A stretch of 62,726 bases of DNA, taken from positions 1 to 62,726 of the forward strand of contig CAMLQG010000007.1 of the NCBI GenBank assembly GCA_946482075.1. The letters run 5' to 3'. The position numbers and the translations under genes are program-made. This document shows, one piece after another, positions 1-8,387 of the stretch. Numbering within the stretch: the stretch's first letter is position 1; each line of letters starts with the position of its first letter. Under the pieces are notes generated by a model. It was not told the DNA's origin. It was given only the letters and a program-made list of their open reading frames with translations, and did not search any database. The DNA is from an uncultured Erythrobacteraceae bacterium (GTDB lineage Bacteria > Pseudomonadota > Alphaproteobacteria > Sphingomonadales > Sphingomonadaceae).

Positions 1-59
1 GCGCGATCGGCGGCAGCGGCAGAATGCTGCGGCAGGGGGCGGAACGATTGCTCTGGACA

Positions 60-77
60 GTGTCAACCGTGTCAACC
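60..77. repeat. Tandem 9-bp repeat GTGTCAACC x2 at a putative promoter
   Basis: Two exact head-to-tail copies of GTGTCAACC (60-68 and 69-77) lie just upstream of the hydroxylase gene. A TATACC-like -10 element at 90-95 would place the repeat over the -35 region and the transcript start at or next to the ATG at 101, where I see no ribosome binding site. This is a candidate operator. The binding protein is unknown. Confidence 0.35.
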
Positions 78-100
78 TGTTCATCCTCTTATACCTTACG

Positions 101-811
101 ATGAACGAAATTCTCCTCTCGGCCCTGGCGATGAGCGCGATCGTGGCGATTCGCTACCTGCTGGCCAGCGGCGGCTTCGCCTGGGCGACCGCGCGCGTGC
201 GGCCCGGCCATCATGCGGGGCTGGGCGCGCAGATCCGCCGCGAGATCGGGTGGTCGCTGGCATCCGCCGCGATCTACGGCGCGCCGGCGGGGATCGTTGC
301 CTGGGGCTGGCGGCAGCAGGGCTGGACTCGCATCTACACCGATTGGAACGCCTGGCCGCTGTGGTATCTGCCGCTGTCCGTCCCGGCCTATCTCCTTGCG
401 CACGATGCGTGGTTCTACTGGACCCATCGCTGGATGCACCGCCCCGCCCCGTTCCGCATCGCGCATGCGGTCCACCATGCCAGCCGCCCGCCCACGGCCT
501 GGGCCGCGATGAGCTTCCATCCGCTCGAAGCGCTGACCGGCGCGGTGGTGATCCCGGCGCTGGTCTTCCTCATCCCCATCCATGTCGCGATGCTGGGCGT
601 CGTCCTAGCAATCATGACCGTGATGGGGGTCACCAATCACATGGGCTGGGAGATGTTTCCCCGCGCGCTCGTCCATTCCCGCCTCGGCGGCTGGCTGATC
701 ACGGCCAGCCACCACCAGCGCCATCACGAGCAGTATCTCTGCAATTACGGCCTCTATTTCCGCCTCTGGGATCGCCTGTGCGGCACCGATCGAGGCTTTG
801 GCCGCTTCTGA
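101..811 (+). CDS. Sterol desaturase / fatty acid hydroxylase family membrane protein
   Basis: This 236-residue protein has hydrophobic segments in its N-terminal half and near residues 145-180. It carries the histidine clusters of the non-heme di-iron hydroxylase superfamily: His101, His109 and His113 in one box, an H-x-x-HH cluster at 122-126, His180, and HH-x-x-HH at 204-209. The family hydroxylates or desaturates lipids, sterols or carotenoids at the inner membrane. The substrate cannot be read from sequence, although beta-carotene-hydroxylase-like or ornithine-lipid roles would fit a sphingomonad. No ribosome binding site is seen before the ATG, so leaderless translation is possible. The last 50 bases form one arm of a 15-bp inverted repeat that ends beyond the stop codon. 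Confidence 0.85.
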   Translation: MNEILLSALAMSAIVAIRYLLASGGFAWATARVRPGHHAGLGAQIRREIGWSLASAAIYGAPAGIVAWGWRQQGWTRIYTDWNAWPLWYLPLSVPAYLLAHDAWFYWTHRWMHRPAPFRIAHAVHHASRPPTAWAAMSFHPLEALTGAVVIPALVFLIPIHVAMLGVVLAIMTVMGVTNHMGWEMFPRALVHSRLGGWLITASHHQRHHEQYLCNYGLYFRLWDRLCGTDRGFGRF

Positions 812-826
812 CGATCCCAGAGGCGG
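760..826. repeat. 15-bp perfect inverted repeat spanning the hydroxylase stop codon
   Basis: CCGCCTCTGGGATCG at 760-774, inside the coding sequence, is matched exactly by its reverse complement at 812-826, just after the TGA at 809-811. The loop is 37 bases. There is no T-run, so it is not a classical intrinsic terminator. It could protect the mRNA 3' end or mark a small inverted duplication. Confidence 0.7.
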
Positions 827-842
827 CCGGTGCGGATCGGGC

Positions 843-925
843 CATCGAAATTCGATGCGGCGGCATCTGACGTCACGCGCAGAATATGCGCCAGACGATC
901 CGCCTGCGTTACTGGCATGACGTCA
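843..925. promoter_or_regulatory. Cluster of palindromes upstream of the PAS-like gene
   Basis: The gap 812-1042 holds a 15-bp palindrome (CATCGAA-A-TTCGATG, 843-857) and two copies of the 8-bp palindrome TGACGTCA (868-875 and 918-925), whose start positions are exactly 50 bp apart, about five helical turns. Same-face protein binding is plausible. No known regulator is assigned. The short ORFs in this gap look spurious. Confidence 0.35.
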
Positions 926-1042
926 AAAAAACCGGTGCGAACAGGTCACTTAACCGGAAGTTTACCATGGCGGGGCACAAGGGGCTGAATTGCATAACAC
1001 GATCGCGAAGAACACGGTCGCAAATTCAGGGGCTTGTCGGCA

Positions 1043-2533
1043 ATGGATACGCTACGGGGGACCTTCGGTCGCGGTGCCGATCTCGGCAACGATCCGGACT
1101 ACGATCCCGCAGAAGACGATACCGGCCACGAGACGCCGCCGCTGGCCATCGGCCAGGATGAGCGGCGCATGCAGGTGCGCGCCTACAATCACTGGGCAAG
1201 CCTGCTACAGGACCGCCACTTCCCGCTGATCTCGGATCTCGATCCGCAGGCCCTGCCCGATTTCGGCCCGTTCAGCGTCCTCCTCGATTTCAGCGACGGG
1301 GTGGAGAATCCCCGCATCGCCTATCTCGGCCACGAGCTCGCCGAGGAATGCGGCGCGACCGGCCGCATCGAACGGCTGCATGACGTGCCCGGCCGCTCGC
1401 TGCTTTCGCGCATCACCGATCACTACATGCAGATCCTGGCGAATCAGGCGCCGATTGGCTTCGAAGCCGAGTTCGTGAACCAGGCGCGCCGCACGATCCT
1501 CTATCGCGGCATCCTGCTGCCCTATTCGAGCGCGAACGACACGATCGATTTCATCTTCGGCGTGATCAACTGGAAGGAATTGGCCGACCAGTTCACCACG
1601 GACGAATTGCTGCTGGAGATCGATCAGGTTCTCGGACCCGATCCGCTGGCCCAACTGCCGGATATCGAGGTTGACGACGTGCTCGATCTCGCCCTGCCGC
1701 TGGAAGGCGCATCCGGCGTCGCGCATGCCCTGCCCGCGCCCGCTTTCGGCGAAGGTTTCCTCAAGGGCATCGGCTTCGCGGACGAAGAAGAGGACGAAGG
1801 CGGCGCGTTCGAAACGCTCGATCTCGCGATCGCCGGGACAATCGTTTCGGAAGCCGGGTTCGAAGCGGATTGCGATATCGCGCCGGATGGCGGAACGGCG
1901 CCCGATATCGCCAGGGATAGGGATATGGGCCTGGGCGACTGGCTTGCCTCGGCCCGCGAACTGGCGCTGGCCGCCGGCCGCAACGAGGATCGCACGCGCC
2001 ACGCGCTCTATGCCGCGATCAGCCGCGCCTACGACTTCTCGCTCGCCGCGGCGGCCGAGCCCGAGGAATTCGCCGAGCTCGTGGAGGCATCGGGCCTTGC
2101 GGTGCAGGATCGCGCGCCGATGACGCCGGTGGTGAAGCTCGTCTTCGGCGCCGATTACGACAAGACCCGGCTGACCGAATATGCCGCCGCCTTGGGCCAT
2201 GGCCATCGGATGGGCATCGGCTGCGGCGAACTTGCGCAGTTCCTCGAAACGATCAAGGGGGGCCTCAAGGCCGTGGTCGCAGCCGAACGGCGCATGCGGC
2301 GCGAGGAAAGCGGCAAGGCGATCGCAACGGTCGACACCCCGCGCGAGCGGCTGGCAAGGAAGCTCCGCAAACTCGATACGAGCAGCTTCGAAGCGATCCG
2401 GGAGGATGGCGGGGAATTCGGCCTGGTGTTGATCCGCCGCCTGCCTGAAGGCGCTGTGGCGATGCTGGGCGAAGTTCCGGAAGACATCCCCTTGCTCGAA
2501 CGCGCCGCACGCAAGCTGCTGGAAGGCAAGTAG
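1043..2533 (+). CDS. Conserved sphingomonad protein with N-terminal PAS-like domain
   Basis: The ATG at 1043 gives 496 residues; a TTG nine bases upstream is possible but less likely. Residues about 45-185 resemble the PAS-like module seen in many alphaproteobacterial proteins, including the motif ITDHYMQILANQAPIGFEAEF. Residues about 190-300 are acidic and low in complexity. The C-terminal 180 residues are mostly helical and charged. No kinase, cyclase or DNA-binding domain is visible, and no membrane segment or signal peptide. A cytoplasmic sensor or scaffold is an inference. The gene stands alone, with a palindrome-rich upstream region. Confidence 0.6.
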   Translation: MDTLRGTFGRGADLGNDPDYDPAEDDTGHETPPLAIGQDERRMQVRAYNHWASLLQDRHFPLISDLDPQALPDFGPFSVLLDFSDGVENPRIAYLGHELAEECGATGRIERLHDVPGRSLLSRITDHYMQILANQAPIGFEAEFVNQARRTILYRGILLPYSSANDTIDFIFGVINWKELADQFTTDELLLEIDQVLGPDPLAQLPDIEVDDVLDLALPLEGASGVAHALPAPAFGEGFLKGIGFADEEEDEGGAFETLDLAIAGTIVSEAGFEADCDIAPDGGTAPDIARDRDMGLGDWLASARELALAAGRNEDRTRHALYAAISRAYDFSLAAAAEPEEFAELVEASGLAVQDRAPMTPVVKLVFGADYDKTRLTEYAAALGHGHRMGIGCGELAQFLETIKGGLKAVVAAERRMRREESGKAIATVDTPRERLARKLRKLDTSSFEAIREDGGEFGLVLIRRLPEGAVAMLGEVPEDIPLLERAARKLLEGK

Positions 2534-2624
2534 GCCCGTATTCCCCATTGCGGCGAGCGCCCCTGCCCGCCTAGGATCGCGCCCGAACCGGCGCCCTGCA
2601 ATTGGCGGAGCCGGACGGGAGACG

Positions 2625-3125
2625 ATGATGGACGCGCTGAGCAGGCTGGTCGCCGCCGAGGAAATCCGCAACACCAAGGGTTCCTACTGGTATTATCTCG
2701 ATACCAAGAACTGGGATGCCATGGCGGGCGTCTTCACCCATGACGCGATCTTCGACATGCGCGAGGAAGCGGCGTTCGGCGCCGGCCAGGAGCCGGGAGT
2801 GCTGAAACCGGTCGAGGAAGCGATTGCCGCAGGCGATCCGGCGGTAACGGTCGGCGGGCGCGAATTCGCCCAGATGCTCTCGGTCGCGCTGAAGAACTGG
2901 AAGACCGTCCATCACGGCCATGCGCCGATCATCGAGATCGAAAGCGAGGACGAGGCGCGCGCGATCTGGCCGCTGTTCGACTATATCGATGACGGCACGC
3001 GCGCGCTGCACGGCTACGGCCACTATCACGAGCGCTATCGCCGCCAGCCCGATGGACGCTGGCTGATCTCCTATCTGCGCCTCACCCGGCTTCGCGGCGA
3101 TGGCGATTATCCGCAATTGGGATAG
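2625..3125 (+). CDS. NTF2-like / SnoaL-like family protein
   Basis: This 166-residue protein matches the cone-shaped alpha+beta fold of the SnoaL-like group: an N-terminal helix with the pattern ALSRLVAAEEIRNTKGSYWY, then D-x-W-x-x-MAGVFTHDA, and a C-terminal sheet ending in GRWLISYLRLTR. The family includes small hydratases, isomerases and steroid-modifying enzymes as well as non-enzymatic binding proteins. The catalytic role cannot be assigned. ATG codons stand at 2625 and 2628, preceded by the purine-rich stretch GGACGGGAGACG. It appears to be a single gene between the PAS-like protein and the envelope protease operon. Confidence 0.75.
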   Translation: MMDALSRLVAAEEIRNTKGSYWYYLDTKNWDAMAGVFTHDAIFDMREEAAFGAGQEPGVLKPVEEAIAAGDPAVTVGGREFAQMLSVALKNWKTVHHGHAPIIEIESEDEARAIWPLFDYIDDGTRALHGYGHYHERYRRQPDGRWLISYLRLTRLRGDGDYPQLG

Positions 3126-3173
3126 GCAGTCTTCATTGGAGGTTCAGCCCCAAACACGCTAGCAAGACCCTCG

Positions 3174-4538
3174 ATGCGCCTGCTTGCCCGCCTTCTGGCA
3201 ATCCTCGCCACGTTCACGCTGGCCGTGCAGCCCGCGCTTGCCCAGTCGATCCTGCGCGACGCGGAAACCGAGGCGTTCCTTCGGGATATCGCGGCCCCGC
3301 TGGTCAGGGCGGCGGGGCTCGAGCCGGGCAATGTCGATGTCGTGCTGCTGAACGACTCCTCGATCAACGCCTTCGTCGCGGGCGGCCAGGCGGTCTATAT
3401 CCATAGCGGGCTGATCAACGCGGCCGACAACGCCGAGGAAGTCCAGGGCGTGATCGCGCACGAGCTGGGCCACATCACCGGCGGACACGTGATCCGGTTC
3501 GACGAAGGAGCGAGTGCCGCCGCCAACATCACGATCCTTTCGCTGCTGCTGGGCGTCGCCGCAGCCGCAGCCGGCGCGCCCGACGCGGCGATGGGGGTGA
3601 TGGCCGCGGGCCAGCAGGCCGCGATGGGCAAGTTCCTGGCGTTCAGCCGCGTCCAGGAATCGAGCGCGGACCAGGCCGGCGCGCAATTCCTCTCCAGGGC
3701 CGGCATATCGGGCCGGGGATCGATCGAATTCTTCAAGAAGCTGCAGAACCTCGAATTCCGGCACGGCTACAGCCAGGACGACGAGGCCGCCTTCAGCCGC
3801 ACCCACCCGTTGACCGGCGAGCGCATCACCAGCCTGCAGGAACTCTACGAACGCGATCCCGCGTGGGAAAAGCCCGCCGACAAGGCGCTGCAGGAACGCT
3901 TCGTGCGAATCAAGGCCAAGCTCTACGGCTATCTGTCCAGCGCCCAGCAGACGCTCGTCGCCTATCCGCCAAGCAACACGAGCATCCCGGCGCGCTATGC
4001 CCGTGCCTACGCCTATCACAAGGACGCCTACCCGGATAAGGCGCTCGAGGAAGCGAACGCTCTGATCGTGGCGGACCCGAACAATCCTTATTTCCTGGAA
4101 CTGAAAGGCCAGGTCCTGCTCGAATCCGGCCGGGCCAAGGAAGCGTTGACGCCGCTGCGCCAGGCAACCCAGATGACGGGCAACAATCCGCTCATCGCCG
4201 CGATCTTCGGCCATGCGCTGATCGCGACCGAAGACGCCGGCAACCATGCCGAGGCCGAACGCGTGCTGAAAGCCGCCGTCGCGCGCGACCGGGAGAATCC
4301 CTTCGCCTGGTATCAGCTGGGCGTCGTCTACGAAGCACGCGGCGATCTGCCCCGGGCAAAACTGGCGAGCGCCGAGACGCAAGCCATGTACCGCCAATAT
4401 CCGCAGGCCTTGCAGAGCGCCGAACAAGCGGCCGCCGGCCTGCCCGAAGGATCGGCCGACTGGCTGAGAGCACAGGATATCGCGATGCAGGCGAGAGCCG
4501 AGCTTGATCGGAACAAAAAGCGCGGTAAGCGCGGCTAG
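3174..4538 (+). CDS. BepA-like periplasmic M48 metalloprotease with TPR region
   Basis: This 454-residue protein has a Sec signal peptide (hydrophobic 6-18, cleavage near ALAQ at 21-24). The M48 zinc motif HELGH lies at 96-100, with a distal zinc glutamate expected in ESSADQAG near 162. A hydrophobic hairpin follows the active site, and residues about 250-440 form helical TPR-type repeats. This is the BepA/YfgC architecture, in which the periplasmic protease and chaperone monitors assembly of outer-membrane proteins such as LptD. It is the first gene of a three-gene set. The next start codon lies two bases after its stop, and that product is a thiol-disulfide oxidoreductase. The BepA-like role is inferred from architecture. 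Confidence 0.85.
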   Translation: MRLLARLLAILATFTLAVQPALAQSILRDAETEAFLRDIAAPLVRAAGLEPGNVDVVLLNDSSINAFVAGGQAVYIHSGLINAADNAEEVQGVIAHELGHITGGHVIRFDEGASAAANITILSLLLGVAAAAAGAPDAAMGVMAAGQQAAMGKFLAFSRVQESSADQAGAQFLSRAGISGRGSIEFFKKLQNLEFRHGYSQDDEAAFSRTHPLTGERITSLQELYERDPAWEKPADKALQERFVRIKAKLYGYLSSAQQTLVAYPPSNTSIPARYARAYAYHKDAYPDKALEEANALIVADPNNPYFLELKGQVLLESGRAKEALTPLRQATQMTGNNPLIAAIFGHALIATEDAGNHAEAERVLKAAVARDRENPFAWYQLGVVYEARGDLPRAKLASAETQAMYRQYPQALQSAEQAAAGLPEGSADWLRAQDIAMQARAELDRNKKRGKRG

Positions 4539-4539
4539 G

Positions 4540-5286
4540 ATGTTCGAGAACAACAGATCCCGCAGCTTGCTGAAGCTCGTCGTCATGCCTTTGGGCATTC
4601 TCCTCCTCGGCTTCGCAGGCGGATGGGCGGCGCAGACCAGCGGCCTCACGCGCGGCGCAACCGAACAGACTGTCCGCGAATATCTCCTCGACCATCCCGA
4701 AATCCTGCCCCAGGCGATGGAGCGGCTGCACGCAAAGGAACAGGCCAGGCGGTTGGCGCCCGTTCGCGAGCAGGTGAAGACGCCGTTTCCCGGCGCGATC
4801 CTCGGCAATCCGAAAGGCTCGGTCACGCTGGTCGAATTCAGCGATTATGCCTGCGGCTTCTGCCGCCAGAGCGTGGAAGAAGTGAATGCGCTGATCGCCG
4901 AGAACCGCGATCTCAAGGTGGTCATGCGCGAATTCCCGATCCTCTCGCAGGAAAGCGTCGATGCCGCGCGCATGGGGCTCGCGGCCGCAGAGCAGGGCAA
5001 ATATCCCGCGTTCCACCAGGCGATGTTCGAAGCCGGCCGCCCTTCCGCGCAGGCGATCGCCGCGGCGGCGTCCAGGGCAGGGCTCGACATGGCCCGCGCC
5101 ACGAAGTTCGCCGCGTCACGTGCGGTCGAGGCGGAACTTTCGCGCAACATGGCCATCGCGGAGCAACTCGGCCTCAACGGTACACCCGCCTGGGTCGTCG
5201 GCGATCAGGCGTTTTCCGGCGCCATCGGCCGCGACGAACTGACCAAAGCGGTCGCCGCCGCGCGGAAACCGCAAGTGAAATCGTGA
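4540..5286 (+). CDS. DsbA/Com1-family thiol:disulfide oxidoreductase
   Basis: The ATG at 4540 gives 248 residues. A single N-terminal membrane segment (about 11-30) anchors or exports the protein. A short helical domain leads into a thioredoxin fold with the redox motif Cys105-Gly-Phe-Cys108 and the family's cis-proline in NGTPAWVVG. The family forms or isomerises disulfides in periplasmic proteins. It sits between two M48 proteases, starting 1 base after the first and overlapping the next start (GTG at 5283, TGA at 5284-5286). This suggests a shared role in envelope protein folding. A TTG further upstream at 4504 lies inside the previous gene and is unlikely. Confidence 0.88.
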   Translation: MFENNRSRSLLKLVVMPLGILLLGFAGGWAAQTSGLTRGATEQTVREYLLDHPEILPQAMERLHAKEQARRLAPVREQVKTPFPGAILGNPKGSVTLVEFSDYACGFCRQSVEEVNALIAENRDLKVVMREFPILSQESVDAARMGLAAAEQGKYPAFHQAMFEAGRPSAQAIAAAASRAGLDMARATKFAASRAVEAELSRNMAIAEQLGLNGTPAWVVGDQAFSGAIGRDELTKAVAAARKPQVKS

Positions 5287-6278
5287 TCCGCCCGGCGCTC
5301 CGCATCGGTGTGGTGGCCTGCCTGCTGGTCACATCGCCCGCTTGGCCTGCAAGCATCGATCCGGCCGACCGTTCCGTCGCGGCGACGCTCGGCTCGATGC
5401 AGCAGGACGATGCGCGCCTGCAATCGCTCGGCTGGCGGCTGGCGACCGCGAATGCCCGCTATTGCAGCGACGTACGTCCCGCGATCGGTCTCCTGCTGCA
5501 GGACGCGATGAACTACGGCACGCCCGACGCCGCGCGCGCGGCGATCGGGATCGACGAGACCAGGGCAGTGGGCGACATTGCGGTCCAGGCCGTCGCCAAG
5601 GGTTCGCCCGCCGATCTCGCCGGCCTGGCGTCCAACCAGCAGATCGCCGCGATCGACGGCACAAGGATGGCGGATCTGCCCGGCGCGCGCACGGGGGACT
5701 ATGCCCGGCTCGCCGCGGTCCACCGGTTGATCGACACGGCGCTGGCGCGCAACGGCAAGGTCACCATCGCCATCGCGGGACGCGAGGAGCCCGCAACCAT
5801 CGCGGGCGTGCCCGCCTGCGCCAGTACGTTCGCCATGCAGACCGATGGTCGCAGCGCCCAGGCGGACGGGCAGCGCGTGCTGATCGGGCAGAGCTTCGCC
5901 TCCTCCCGCCGGCCGGCCGATGTGCTGGACGATCCGGAGCTCGCCGTCGCGATCGCGCATGAGCTGGCCCATGTCATCCTGCGCCATGGCGCCCGGCTCG
6001 ACAGAGGCGGAAATGATCCCGCCCGGACGCTCGCAGCCGAGCGCGAGGCCGACCGGCTGGCCGTCTGGCTGCTGGCCAATGCGGGCTTCGATCCGGCGGC
6101 CGGCCCGCGGCTGATGCGCGGCTGGGGCCGTCGCTACGATCCCGCTTTCCACGCCAGCGGCACGCATGATGCCTGGGAAGCCCGCGCCGTGCTGATGGAA
6201 GCCGAGATCGCGAAACTACGCCAGGTGATGCGGGCGACCGGCGCAGCGGACTGGTCCCGCGCATTTGCGGTGAAGTAG
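5283..6278 (+). CDS. Periplasmic M48 metalloprotease with PDZ-like domain
   Basis: A GTG start overlaps the TGA of the dsbA-like gene, giving 331 residues. There is a signal peptide or anchor (5-20). A PDZ-like segment follows at about 95-165, with IAVQAVAKGSPADLAGL and NQQIAAIDG. The zinc motif HELAH is at 226-230, and the third ligand is likely Glu253 in EREAD. This differs from the TPR-type protease two genes upstream. A PDZ domain ahead of an M48 catalytic domain is typical of a group of short secreted proteases common in sphingomonads. The substrate is unknown, and context suggests envelope quality control. Confidence 0.8.
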   Translation: MIRPALRIGVVACLLVTSPAWPASIDPADRSVAATLGSMQQDDARLQSLGWRLATANARYCSDVRPAIGLLLQDAMNYGTPDAARAAIGIDETRAVGDIAVQAVAKGSPADLAGLASNQQIAAIDGTRMADLPGARTGDYARLAAVHRLIDTALARNGKVTIAIAGREEPATIAGVPACASTFAMQTDGRSAQADGQRVLIGQSFASSRRPADVLDDPELAVAIAHELAHVILRHGARLDRGGNDPARTLAAEREADRLAVWLLANAGFDPAAGPRLMRGWGRRYDPAFHASGTHDAWEARAVLMEAEIAKLRQVMRATGAADWSRAFAVK

Positions 6279-6373
6279 GGCCCCGCGCCGAACCGTGACG
6301 CAGGAACCGTCACCACCCCCGTCTGTTACAAATCTGTCTGACTGTCCGCATGAAATAGGCTAAGACCCGGAAC

Positions 6374-7573
6374 ATGGCGGTATTGCCTCTTCGTCCCACG
6401 CCCTTCTTCGCCAACAAGAACCGCGCTTTCTGGCAATTGCAGATCGCGGGTTGGGGCGGAGCTCTCGTGCTGCGCGGCATCACGACGATCGCGAACGAGC
6501 GGCCGCTATCCTTCCTGGTCCTGGTGCTGATCGCGACCGTCACCGGCCTGTCGATCAGCTCGATCCTGTCGGTGATCTACCGCCAGCTCATCCATCGCCG
6601 CCCGCTCGTCACCTGGGGCGTGACCGCGATCGTGCTCGCACTGGCGGTCAGCGTATCGGCCTTCATCAATGGCTGGGTCATCAGCCTTTACCAGGCCGGC
6701 GCCAATGCCAGCTTCGCGCAACTGTTCATCGGCGTGTTCTATATCGATCTCACCCTGCTCGGCGCATGGTCGGCGCTCTATTACGCGATCAATTTCTTCC
6801 TCCAGATCGAGGAGCAGAACGACCAGATGCTCCAGCTCGAAGCGCAGGCGACATCCGCCCAGCTCGCCATGCTGCGCTATCAGCTGAATCCACATTTCCT
6901 GTTCAACACGCTGAACTCGATCTCCACCCTGGTGCTGCTGAAACAGACCGAACCCGCCAATGCGATGCTCACCCGCTTGTCCTCCTTCCTGCGCCACACG
7001 CTGATCAACGAGCCGGGAAGCAAGGTGAGCATCGAGGAAGAGGTCGAGACGCTGAAGCTCTATCTCGACATCGAACGAATGCGATTCGAGGAACGGCTGC
7101 GGACCGATTTCCGCATCGATCCTGAAGCGGCGAATGCGCTGCTGCCGTCGCTGCTGCTCCAGCCGCTGGTCGAAAATGCGATCAAATACGCGGTCTCTCC
7201 GCAGGAGGAAGGGGCACAAATCCGCATCTGCGCACAGCTCATCGGGCAGAAGCTTCGCGTCACCGTCTCCGACACCGGTCCGGGATTGCAAAACAGCGGT
7301 GGCGGCACGAGCTTGCCCGGCGTGATGGCTGGTGGCGGAGACATGGTTTCGACTGGCGTGGGCCTGCCCAATATTCGCGACCGCCTGGCACAGGCTTACG
7401 GCGAAGATCATCGCTTCGAGATCCGTACGCCGCCCGAAGGCGGCTTCACGGTCATCATCGAACTCCCATATGAACCGGCCACGCAGCCGGATCTTTCGCT
7501 CGACCCGAAACTCGCCGCTCGGCCCGCCGTGACGGCCCTGGCCGACAGGCGTCCTCTGGAATCCAATGCATGA
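6374..7573 (+). CDS. LytS/YehU-type sensor histidine kinase
   Basis: This 399-residue protein has four predicted membrane helices (about 25-38, 46-65, 82-102, 115-145), a short coiled linker, and then a His_kinase domain with LNPHFLFNTLNS (phospho-acceptor His174). The ATPase has an N box at LVENAIKYA (Asn268), DTGPG at 300-304 and GVGLPN near 330. There is no extracytoplasmic sensor domain, so the signal is probably sensed in or near the membrane. The stop overlaps the start of the LytTR regulator (ATGA at 7570-7573), which makes these two a cognate pair. The C-terminal tail of about 30 residues is low in complexity. Confidence 0.92.
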   Translation: MAVLPLRPTPFFANKNRAFWQLQIAGWGGALVLRGITTIANERPLSFLVLVLIATVTGLSISSILSVIYRQLIHRRPLVTWGVTAIVLALAVSVSAFINGWVISLYQAGANASFAQLFIGVFYIDLTLLGAWSALYYAINFFLQIEEQNDQMLQLEAQATSAQLAMLRYQLNPHFLFNTLNSISTLVLLKQTEPANAMLTRLSSFLRHTLINEPGSKVSIEEEVETLKLYLDIERMRFEERLRTDFRIDPEAANALLPSLLLQPLVENAIKYAVSPQEEGAQIRICAQLIGQKLRVTVSDTGPGLQNSGGGTSLPGVMAGGGDMVSTGVGLPNIRDRLAQAYGEDHRFEIRTPPEGGFTVIIELPYEPATQPDLSLDPKLAARPAVTALADRRPLESNA

Positions 7574-8364
7574 CCATTCGCACCATTCTCGTCGATGATG
7601 AAAAGCTGGCCGTTCAGGGCCTGCAGCTCCGCCTCGAAGCCTTTCCCGACGTCGAGATCATCGACACTTGCGCCAATGGGCGCGAGGCGATCCGCAAGAT
7701 CAAGACCGAGAAGCCCGACCTGGTCTTCCTCGACATCCAGATGCCAGGTTTCGACGGCTTTTCCGTGGTCAAGGGCGTGATGGAGATCGAGCCGCCGCTA
7801 TTCGTCTTCGTGACCGCCTATCAGGAACATGCGATCCGCGCCTTCGAGGCGAATGCGGTCAATTACCTGATGAAGCCGGTGGACGTGGACAAGCTCGCCG
7901 ACACGCTGGACCGCGTCCGCACGCGCCTGGCCGAGAAGCGCTCCGCTGACGAGGCGGAGAAGCTCAAGACCGTGCTGTCCGAAGTCGCGCCCGACGCGAT
8001 GGACCAGATGCCGGAAGAAGAAGACAACACCGGCCGCTACGAGAAGCTGATCAACATCAAGGATCGCGGGCAGATCTTCCGCGTAGATGTGGATTCGATC
8101 GAGCATATCGAAGCCGCGGGCGATTACATGTGCATCTATACCGGCGACAATTCGCTGATTCTGCGCGAAACGATGAAGGATCTCGAACGCCGGCTCGATC
8201 CGCGCCTGTTCCAGCGCGTCCACCGCTCCACCATCGTCAATCTGGACCAGGTACGCCAGGTCAAGCCGCACACCAATGGCGAATGCTTCCTGGTGCTGGA
8301 AAGCGGGGCGCAGGTGAAGGTCAGCCGCAGCTATCGCGACGTGGTCGCCCGCTTCGTCCACTAG
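7570..8364 (+). CDS. LytTR-family response regulator
   Basis: This 264-residue protein has an N-terminal receiver domain with acidic residues DD at 9-10, phospho-acceptor Asp55 in LVFLDIQMPG, Thr82 and Lys102 (MKPVDV). An acidic linker (about 125-155) leads to a LytTR DNA-binding domain (about 160-260) with QRVHRSTIVNLDQV. LytTR regulators bind direct repeats in promoters. The coupling to the LytS-type kinase is translational (ATGA overlap). The target genes are not evident. nadC begins 23 bp downstream and could be co-transcribed. Confidence 0.93.
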   Translation: MTIRTILVDDEKLAVQGLQLRLEAFPDVEIIDTCANGREAIRKIKTEKPDLVFLDIQMPGFDGFSVVKGVMEIEPPLFVFVTAYQEHAIRAFEANAVNYLMKPVDVDKLADTLDRVRTRLAEKRSADEAEKLKTVLSEVAPDAMDQMPEEEDNTGRYEKLINIKDRGQIFRVDVDSIEHIEAAGDYMCIYTGDNSLILRETMKDLERRLDPRLFQRVHRSTIVNLDQVRQVKPHTNGECFLVLESGAQVKVSRSYRDVVARFVH

Positions 8365-8387
8365 AGCTCGGCAAAACGGGGGGCACT

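Noticed and set aside
886..1161. 91-residue ORF in the gap before the PAS-like gene
   Set aside because: Its second half overlaps the PAS-like gene out of frame and becomes arginine/serine-rich, with no ribosome binding site.
1205..2677. 490-residue ORF antisense to the PAS-like gene
   Set aside because: The frame is arginine-rich without domain signal and exactly shadows a conserved gene, an effect of high G+C content.
3159..4826. 555-residue ORF antisense to the M48 protease
   Set aside because: It shadows the protease and the dsbA-like gene, both of which have complete catalytic motifs.
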